Below are positions 58,225 to 64,000 of a stretch of 64,000 nt of DNA, in pieces. The notes beneath the pieces are model-generated. The model had not been told where the DNA came from. It did not search any database and was given only the letters and a program-made list of their open reading frames with translations. The first letter of the stretch is position 1. Each line of letters begins with the position of its first letter. The position numbers and the translations under genes are program-made. This stretch comes from Brevibacterium permense (GTDB lineage: Bacteria; Actinomycetota; Actinomycetes; Actinomycetales; Brevibacteriaceae). The DNA is taken from positions 186,001 through 250,000 of the forward strand of contig NZ_QYCP01000093.1 in NCBI RefSeq assembly GCF_025506275.1. The letters are read 5' to 3'.

Positions 58225-60435
58225 ATGACAGATGACTCCACCCGTACCGACGAACACGATCCGAGCCCGGATCTGGAGTCCGACACCTCCACCGAGGCGG
58301 CCCGACGAGCATCACGCGAGAGGATCATGGCCGATGCCCGTCGGATGAGGGACGACGCCAAACGCGTGGGTCGCGAGACCGGACGCAACCTCGGCCAGTT
58401 CGACTACCGTCGCCCGCGCGGTCCAGTGAAGGCCGATCTCGAAGATACGCACGGCCACTACCCGCACGACACCCATCCCATCCTCGTGCCCGGAATCGCC
58501 ATCGACGAACAGCGGCGCAAATACTCGCTGGACACCATCATCTTCGCGATCGCCGGCGGCCTCACCGTCGCCTTCGTCATCTGGGGCATCTCCAGTCCGG
58601 CCAGCGTCGCCAGCGTCGCTCAGACGGCCTACGACTGGGCCACGCTCAACGTCGGATGGCTGTTCAACCTCGTCGCGATCATCATCCTCGTCTCCCTGCT
58701 CATCCTCGCGTTCTCTCCCTACGGCAAGATTCCCTTGGGCAAGGACGGAGAGACCTCCGAATTCTCCACCTTCTCGTGGGTCGCCATGCTCTTCGCAGCG
58801 GGCATCGGCATCGGCGTCCTCTTCTTCGGACCCTCCGAACCGCTGACCTACTTCATCTCACCGCCGCCGCTGACGAACGATCCGGGGACGACCGAGGCGC
58901 TCCATGGGGCGATGGCCCAGACCTACTTCCACTGGGGCTTCCACGCCTGGGCGATGTACGCCCTCGTCGGCGGTGCCATCGCCTACGCCGCCTACCGCCG
59001 CGGTCGTTCGCTGCTGCTGTCCTCAATCTTCCAGACTCTGTTCGGCAAACGCCAGACCGAGGGCTTCGCAGGAAAGCTCGTAGACATCTTCGCGATCGTC
59101 GCCACTCTCTTCGGCACCGCTGCGGCCCTGGGCATCGCGGCCATGCAGATCGGAACCGGTGTCAGCATCGTCTCCGGAGCGGGACCGATGACGAACAACA
59201 TGCTCGTCGTCATCATCCTCGTCCTCACACTCGGCTTCATCATCTCCGCGGTCTCCGGCGTCTCCCGCGGAATCCGCTACCTGTCCTCGATCAACATCGT
59301 GCTGACCGTCGGCATCGTCGCTCTCGTGCTGTTCCTCGGGCCCACGCTCTACCTGCTCAATCTGCTGCCTTCGGCGTTCATGGAATACCTCGGGTCGATG
59401 TTCGACATGATGGGTCGTTCCCTGTCCTGGGGCGCCGAGACCCAGGAGTTCCAATCCCTGTGGACCGTCTATTACTGGGCGTGGTGGATCTCCTGGTCGC
59501 CGTTCGTCGGCACCTTCATCGCCCGCATCTCCCGCGGCCGTTCGATCCGCCAGTTCATCCTCGGCACGATCTTCATCCCCTCGACTTTGCTCTTCGTCGC
59601 CTACGGCATCATGGGCGGAACCTCGATCTGGATGTACCGGTCCGGAGCATCGGGATTCACCGACAGCATGGAAGCCCCCGAGGTGTTCTTCACCCTCATC
59701 GACAACCTGCCCTATGTCGAATGGCTGCCGTTCGTCGTCATCATCGTCCTGGCGATCTTCTTCATCACCTCCGCGGACTCCGCCTCGGTGGTCATGGGCA
59801 TGCTCACCAGCCGCGGTGATCAGGAGCCGAAGAAGTGGGTCGTCGTGTTCTGGGGTCTGGTGATGTCCGGCATCGCAGTGGTGATGCTCCTCCTCGGCGA
59901 CGCCAGCGCACTCGAAGGGCTCCAACAGCTCGTCATCGTCACCGCGGTGCCGTTCGCGCTCGTCATGCTCTTCATCATCGTCGCCTGGTTCAAGGAGCTG
60001 CGCACGGATCCGCTGGCGCTGCGTCGTCAGTACGCGCTCAACGCGGTCGACAACGCTGTGGTCGCCGGTGCCGATGCCTACGGTGACGACTTCGCCCTGC
60101 AGGTCGTGCCCACCGAACCCGGCGACGGCGCGAACGGCGGAATCGACTCCGAGCATGGAGATTACACCGATTGGTACCAGCGCACGGACGAGAACGGCGA
60201 ACCCGTCGGCTTCGACTACGAAACCGGCGAATGGGCCGACGGCTGGACCCCGGACGACGATTCGACCACTGCCGAGGATTCCGCATCAACTGAGGAATCC
60301 ACCGCCGCCGAGGCGGACGCCGCCTCGACGACCGACGTGGACTCCGGGACCGCCTCGGCGAGCGAATCCGACCCGGATTCAGCGACCGATTCCGAAGCCG
60401 ACTCCGGCTCCGACCGCAGAGAGGACCACTCATGA
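58225..60435 (+). CDS. BCCT-family betaine/choline/carnitine transporter
   Basis: A 736-residue sodium- or proton-coupled transporter with 12 helices. The substrate-binding aromatic box is in YYWAWWISWSPFVGTFIARISRGR (helix 8). GIGIGVLFFGPSEPLTYF and HWGFHAWAMYALVGGAIAYAAYRRG are also diagnostic. The hydrophilic N-terminus of about 85 residues and an acidic, Ala/Ser/Asp-rich C-terminal tail of about 130 residues (DDDSTTAEDSASTEESTAA and on) could serve in osmosensing. The stop overlaps the choline-sulfatase ATG. A GTG at 58213 is an alternative start. With the sulfatase it likely imports choline-O-sulfate or related osmolytes. Confidence 0.92.
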   Translation: MTDDSTRTDEHDPSPDLESDTSTEAARRASRERIMADARRMRDDAKRVGRETGRNLGQFDYRRPRGPVKADLEDTHGHYPHDTHPILVPGIAIDEQRRKYSLDTIIFAIAGGLTVAFVIWGISSPASVASVAQTAYDWATLNVGWLFNLVAIIILVSLLILAFSPYGKIPLGKDGETSEFSTFSWVAMLFAAGIGIGVLFFGPSEPLTYFISPPPLTNDPGTTEALHGAMAQTYFHWGFHAWAMYALVGGAIAYAAYRRGRSLLLSSIFQTLFGKRQTEGFAGKLVDIFAIVATLFGTAAALGIAAMQIGTGVSIVSGAGPMTNNMLVVIILVLTLGFIISAVSGVSRGIRYLSSINIVLTVGIVALVLFLGPTLYLLNLLPSAFMEYLGSMFDMMGRSLSWGAETQEFQSLWTVYYWAWWISWSPFVGTFIARISRGRSIRQFILGTIFIPSTLLFVAYGIMGGTSIWMYRSGASGFTDSMEAPEVFFTLIDNLPYVEWLPFVVIIVLAIFFITSADSASVVMGMLTSRGDQEPKKWVVVFWGLVMSGIAVVMLLLGDASALEGLQQLVIVTAVPFALVMLFIIVAWFKELRTDPLALRRQYALNAVDNAVVAGADAYGDDFALQVVPTEPGDGANGGIDSEHGDYTDWYQRTDENGEPVGFDYETGEWADGWTPDDDSTTAEDSASTEESTAAEADAASTTDVDSGTASASESDPDSATDSEADSGSDRREDHS

Positions 60436-62018
60436 CCACCCCGAACATCGTCGTCATCCAAGCCGATCAGATGGCCGCCCAGGCTCTGGGTGCCTATGGC
60501 GATGCGGCCGCGCTGACGCCGAATATGGATGCCCTGGCTGCCGACGGAGCCGTCTTCGACCGTGCGTACTGCAATACTCCGCTGTGCTCGCCGTCGCGGG
60601 CGTCGATGATGACCGGGCGGATGCCCTCGGAGATCGACTGCCTGGACAACGGCGACGACTTCGCGGCCTCCGTGCCGACGTTCGCCCACCGTCTGCGCAA
60701 GCTCGGCTACCATACGGCGCTGATCGGGCGGATGCACTTCATCGGGCCTGATCAGCACCACGGTTTCGAAGAGCGCCTGACCACGGACGTGTACCCGGCC
60801 GATCTCGATATGGTGCCCGACTGGAACCGTCCCCTGGAGCAGAAGCTGCAGTGGTACCACGAGGCGGACCCCGTGTTCACCGCCGGTGCGGCGACTGCGA
60901 ACGTCCAGCAGGACTTCGACGACGAGGTGATCTTCAGAACCCTGCGCCACCTCAACGACCGCAAGCGCGCGAACCAGGCCGCCGGGTGCGATCAGCCCTT
61001 CCTCATGGTCACCTCGTTCATCCACCCCCACGACCCATACGAGCCGCCGAAGGCCAACTGGGATCGGTTCGCCGAGGTGGACATCCCGGACCCGGCCCAC
61101 CCCGAGGTCCCCGATCCGGCCGTGGACCCGCACAGCCACCGTCTGCGCACGATGTGCGGCTTCGACGAACGTGAGCCGGGAATCGAGGACGTGCGGCGGG
61201 CCCGCCGTGCCTACTATGCGGCGGTGAACTACATCGACGACCACGTCGGAGCGATCCGGCGCAAGCTCGAAGAGCTCGACCTCGCGGACAACACCGTCAT
61301 CGTCGTCACGAGCGACCACGGTGACATGCTGGGGGAGAAGGGGCTGTGGTTCAAGATGTCGCCCTACGAGCAGTCCTCCCGAGTGCCGCTCATCATCAAC
61401 GGACCCGCCGAGGTGATCGCCCCGGGCCGGTATGCGACCCCGGTCAGTCTCGTCGACCTCGCGCCGACCCTGCTCGAGATCGCGCAGGGTTCGGCTTCGT
61501 CCGGGCCGTCCGGGGGCACGGGAGATGCAGGTGGAGGAGCCGCCTCGGCGATCGACGAGGGACTGACCGGAACCTCGATACTCGAATCTGCCGGGCGGGA
61601 AGCCGCCGGCGAACTCGGGAACGAGTACCGCGACGTCGTCATCGAGTACTTCGCCGAGGGCACCTACCGGCCGCAGGTCACACTGGTGCGCGGCGATCTC
61701 AAGCTCACGGTGTGCCCCGGCGACCCGGAGCTGCTCTTCGACCTGGCGGCGGACCCCGACGAGCTGGTCAACCGCGCCGCCGATCCGGCCTATGCCCAGG
61801 CGCATGAGTCGATGCGTGCAGAACTCGAATCCCGGTACGACCTCGAGCACCTCGAACAGCATGTGCTCGCCTCGCAGCGCAGCCGTCAGCTCGTCGCCGA
61901 TGCGCTCAAGGTCGGTCGAGTCCGCCACTGGGACTTCGACCCGGAGCCGTCGCACGGATATGTGCGCGGAGACTTCTGGTCGGCGTTCCGCTTCGGCAAG
62001 ATCCCAGCGGCCGACTGA
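60432..62018 (+). CDS. betC: Choline-sulfatase
   Basis: A 528-residue type I sulfatase that releases choline and sulfate from choline-O-sulfate. NIVVIQADQMAAQALGAYGD carries the metal-binding Asp, and CSPSRASMMTGR is the formylglycine motif whose Cys is modified post-translationally. Further metal and substrate residues lie in IGRMHFIGPDQHHGFEERLT and VTSDHGDMLGEKGLW. The C-terminal block RHWDFDPEPSHGYVRG is typical of choline-sulfatases. A 25-residue Gly/Ala insertion sits after TLLEIAQGS. No signal peptide, so cytoplasmic, matching the coupled BCCT importer. An anaerobic- or FGE-type maturase is not in the window. Confidence 0.9.
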   Translation: MTTPNIVVIQADQMAAQALGAYGDAAALTPNMDALAADGAVFDRAYCNTPLCSPSRASMMTGRMPSEIDCLDNGDDFAASVPTFAHRLRKLGYHTALIGRMHFIGPDQHHGFEERLTTDVYPADLDMVPDWNRPLEQKLQWYHEADPVFTAGAATANVQQDFDDEVIFRTLRHLNDRKRANQAAGCDQPFLMVTSFIHPHDPYEPPKANWDRFAEVDIPDPAHPEVPDPAVDPHSHRLRTMCGFDEREPGIEDVRRARRAYYAAVNYIDDHVGAIRRKLEELDLADNTVIVVTSDHGDMLGEKGLWFKMSPYEQSSRVPLIINGPAEVIAPGRYATPVSLVDLAPTLLEIAQGSASSGPSGGTGDAGGGAASAIDEGLTGTSILESAGREAAGELGNEYRDVVIEYFAEGTYRPQVTLVRGDLKLTVCPGDPELLFDLAADPDELVNRAADPAYAQAHESMRAELESRYDLEHLEQHVLASQRSRQLVADALKVGRVRHWDFDPEPSHGYVRGDFWSAFRFGKIPAAD

Positions 62019-62276
62019 GCAACCGGCTGCAGCGCACCGCGGTGCCCTTGCGGCCGGTTGCGCTGCACCCGCGGGGTCGAAGTGTGAGCGTACTGATCGA
62101 GATCGATGCGCTCACACTTCAAACCAGCGGATACAGGTTTCGGACCCCGCCGGACGGCTCCGGCGGGGCGGCCGGGAGGGTGAGCCGCCTCGGCGAGAAC
62201 AATTCACTTGGACTTAGGTGAGTTGCGGGTCACATTCTCAGAAACCGGTGGCATCATTCGAGGGAGGAGGGATGCC
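62019..62276. other. Intergenic hairpins after betC
   Basis: GCAACCGGC near 62020 can pair with GCCGGTTGC near 62053. Then GAAGTGTGAGCG (62079-62090) and CGCTCACACTTC (62109-62120) form a perfect 12-bp stem with an 18-base loop. Together they are the likely end of the BCCT-betC message. The last 60 bases hold the promoter and the GGGAGGAGGG site of the next gene. Confidence 0.6.
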
Positions 62277-63677
62277 ATGACCATCTTTGAGTCGACATCT
62301 GAAGTTCCGCTCGGTGCGGAGACCACATTCGACTGGCATGCTCGGCCAGGAGCGCTGACCCGCCTCTCACCTCACTGGGCGCAGGAGATCGTCGAGGAGA
62401 GCTATCCTCCGATTGCGCCGGGCTCGGTGGCGCAGGTGAAGACGAGCGTTCCCGGCACTTACGGCCTTGTGCGGCGGCCGTTCAGCTCGGTGCATTCGGA
62501 GGGGCCGTCTCGGTTCTCCTTCGTCGATGAGCTGAAGAAGGGGCCGCTGAGCCAGTGGAAGCACACGCACGAGTTCACCTCGGTTGCCGGCGGGACGAAG
62601 ATCGACGACCACATCGAATTCTCCATGGCTCCGCAGGGCTTCGACGTCATCGACCGGGGCCTCACCCACTACCTTGAAGCCACCTTCGACGCCCGCCGCA
62701 AGCGGATGCTCATGGATATCGACTTCCTTGAATCCACGAATGCGCCCCTGCTGACGCGGAAGAAGGGCAAACACATCCTCATCGCCGGTGGCAGCGGAAT
62801 GATCGGACGCCAGGTCGCCGCCCTGTTCTCCACCGCGGGACACTTCGTGCGACTGCTTGTGCGCGAAACCCCGAAGTTCCCCTACGAGGTGCACTGGAAC
62901 CCGGACCTGGGGATCCTCAATCCACGGGACCTCGCGTGGGCGGATGCGGTGGTCCACCTCGGTGGGCGATCCATCGCCACTCGGTTCACCAAACACGCGA
63001 AGGACGAGATCTGGTCGTCTCGAATCGACTCGACGAGGCTGCTCGTCGAAACGATGCGCGGCTTGCCCGAGGCGAAGCGTCCGTCGGTCTTCGTCTGCGC
63101 CTCCGCGGTCGGCTACTACGGGTCGAAGGCCGACGAACCAGTCGACGAAACCGGACCCGCCGGCGACGGATTCCTCGCCGAGGTATGCCAGAAGTGGGAA
63201 GAGACGGCGGCCGGCGTCGAGGATGCCGGGATCAGACGTGTGTCGATCCGAACCGGAGTCGTGCTCAGCTCCTTGGGCGGTCTGCTCAAACTGCAGGCGC
63301 CGCTGTTCCTTGCCGGTGCGGGCGGTCGATTGGGCAACGGGGAGCAGGCCCTGGCCTGGATCTCGCTTGACGATGTGGCGCGGTCATATGTGCACGCGGT
63401 CCTCTATGACTATGTGCGCGGGCCGGTCAACGCTGTTGCGCCGGAGCTTGTCACGCAGGCGGAATTCGCCGAGGCGCTCGCCGCTCACCTGCGCAGACCC
63501 GCGTGGATCCCGACGCCCGGTTTCATCACTGAGATCATGCTCGGCCGTGATGGGGCGAAGGAACTCGCGTTGGCGGACCAGCGAGTGGTGCCGGAGAAGC
63601 TGCAGGAGACCGGATACCAGTTCGCCCACCCCACCTTGAGCGACTGCTTCGACGAGGAGCTCGGCGGCGGGGCGTAA
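62277..63677 (+). CDS. SRPBCC-TIGR01777 fusion protein (epimerase family)
   Basis: A 466-residue fusion. Residues 1-150 form an SRPBCC/polyketide-cyclase domain (FESTSEVPLGAETTFDWHARPGALTRLSP). From about residue 160 an extended SDR of the YfcH/TIGR01777 type follows: ILIAGGSGMIGRQVAALFSTAGHFVRLLVR, DAVVHLGGRSIATRFTKHAKDEIWSSRIDSTRLLVE, FVCASAVGYYGSKADEPVDE and NAVAPELVTQAEFAEALA, ending in DUF1731. This fusion is common in actinobacteria; the reaction is unknown. An upstream in-frame extension to 62208 is ignored because a strong ribosome site precedes 62277. Confidence 0.9.
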   Translation: MTIFESTSEVPLGAETTFDWHARPGALTRLSPHWAQEIVEESYPPIAPGSVAQVKTSVPGTYGLVRRPFSSVHSEGPSRFSFVDELKKGPLSQWKHTHEFTSVAGGTKIDDHIEFSMAPQGFDVIDRGLTHYLEATFDARRKRMLMDIDFLESTNAPLLTRKKGKHILIAGGSGMIGRQVAALFSTAGHFVRLLVRETPKFPYEVHWNPDLGILNPRDLAWADAVVHLGGRSIATRFTKHAKDEIWSSRIDSTRLLVETMRGLPEAKRPSVFVCASAVGYYGSKADEPVDETGPAGDGFLAEVCQKWEETAAGVEDAGIRRVSIRTGVVLSSLGGLLKLQAPLFLAGAGGRLGNGEQALAWISLDDVARSYVHAVLYDYVRGPVNAVAPELVTQAEFAEALAAHLRRPAWIPTPGFITEIMLGRDGAKELALADQRVVPEKLQETGYQFAHPTLSDCFDEELGGGA

Positions 63678-63684
63678 TACAGAA

Positions 63685-63722
63685 GTCCCCTCCGCTCGGC
63701 AGACGTGCCTAACGGAGGGGAC
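63685..63722. terminator. Terminator between convergent genes
   Basis: GTCCCCTCCG (63685-63694) and CGGAGGGGAC (63713-63722), perfect 10-bp stem, loop of 18 bases. Lies between the fusion protein and the leftward MetE-like gene. Confidence 0.75.
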
Positions 63723-63752
63723 CGGTGTTTCTGCTGTTTCCGCAGTACGGGG

Positions 63753-64000
63753 TCAGAAGCGCTTCGAGGCGATCTCCGCACCCTCGGTCAGGGACTGCAG
63801 CTTCGCGACGGCGATGTCCGGGTGGACGCGGCCGCCCAGGCCGCAGTCAGTTGAGGCGACGACGTTCTCGGGTCCGACGAGACCGGCGAACCGGCCGATG
63901 CGCTCGGCGACGAGCTCGGGGTGCTCGACCACGTTCGTCGAGTGGGAGACGATGCCGGGAATGATGTACTTGCCCTCGGGCAGCTTCTTCTCTTCCCAGA
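63753..64000 (-). CDS. MetE-like cobalamin-independent methionine synthase family, 3' part
   Basis: The C-terminal 81 residues of a leftward gene that extends past the right edge. The reverse frame reads YIIPGIVSHSTNVVEHPELV, AERIGRFAGLVGPENVVAST, DCGLGGRVHPDIAVAKLQSL and ends EGAEIASKRF. DCGLG with the preceding zinc-side region matches the end of MetE-type barrels (zinc-binding Cys in STDCGLG). Whether this is a full MetE or one of the short MetE-like C-terminal-domain proteins cannot be decided; the sequence end favours the short archaeal/actinobacterial type. Confidence 0.75.
   Translation of the reverse strand, partial: WEEKKLPEGKYIIPGIVSHSTNVVEHPELVAERIGRFAGLVGPENVVASTDCGLGGRVHPDIAVAKLQSLTEGAEIASKRF

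Noticed and set aside
60216..61955. 579-residue open frame on the minus strand
   Set aside because: Antisense shadow of choline-sulfatase, whose catalytic motifs are all on the plus strand.
1..64000. CRISPR arrays, rRNA, tRNA, prophage or toxin-antitoxin genes
   Set aside because: None was seen on reading both strands; short repeats found are operators, hairpins or the features listed.

Overview
The window is high-GC chromosomal DNA from a Gram-positive actinomycete. GTG starts are common, genes overlap tightly (ATGA/GTGA), and actinobacterial markers are present (DUF3151 protein, LpqH-like lipoprotein, paired CrcB, paired SMR pumps). The gene content (sialic acid use, choline-sulfate use, many small efflux and catabolic modules) fits a Brevibacterium-like member of the Micrococcales/Brevibacteriales. 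This assignment is inferred from gene content and style, not from a marker-gene search.

Layout. 0-5 kb: sialic acid catabolism (nagB end, nanE, nanK, nanA, SSS symporter). 5.3-6.3 kb: a 3'-truncated CoA-transferase ending in a 61-bp palindrome with a third copy of its arm nearby. 6.4-9 kb: a family 2 glycosyltransferase coupled to a membrane-anchored protein that looks like a degenerate glycerophosphodiesterase, then DUF3151. 9-12.2 kb: DHA2 exporter, ArsR-like regulator and divergent Old Yellow Enzyme. 12.3-13.9 kb: UspA-crcB-crcB fluoride-channel operon. 14.0-22.85 kb: an organic-acid catabolic island with an MarR regulator, an ACS-family importer and a six-gene operon (HMG-CoA-lyase-like, two crotonases, CoA-transferase, acyl-CoA ligase, nitronate monooxygenase-like). 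It has two matching MarR-type palindromes and about 54-bp direct repeats at its two ends. 22.9-26.3 kb: NTF2-like protein, SDR, TetR and a PLP aminotransferase. 26.4-27 kb: gene remnants. 27-29.1 kb: lipoprotein and purA.

29.2-32.3 kb: first tripartite tricarboxylate transporter (TctC-B-A). 32.4-38.7 kb: AhpD-like protein, internally deleted DUF1989 gene, arylamine N-acetyltransferase, NimR/NimT-like pair, and an AraC regulator with a VOC protein. 38.7-39.9 kb: decayed DNA. 39.9-44.1 kb: Zn-alcohol dehydrogenase, GAF regulator and FAD monooxygenase. 44.2-46.5 kb: TetR/SmvA-like efflux with an 11-bp-arm operator touching the start codon. 47.4-50.7 kb: second TTT transporter. 50.9-56.4 kb: oligopeptidase B and a TrpXYZ-like ABC importer. 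56.5-57.9 kb: TetR-SMR-SMR efflux operon with a perfect 24-bp operator. 58.2-62 kb: BCCT transporter with choline-sulfatase. 62.3-64 kb: SRPBCC-epimerase fusion and the 3' end of a MetE-like gene.

Most modules pair a transporter with its enzymes and a local repressor, so the window reads as a series of self-contained uptake/catabolism and efflux cassettes around one essential housekeeping gene (purA). The best candidate for an undescribed system is the 14.0-22.85 kb island: its regulator, operators, importer and enzymes form a complete unit, but its substrate cannot be assigned from sequence alone. No CRISPR array, rRNA, tRNA or intact transposase was seen.
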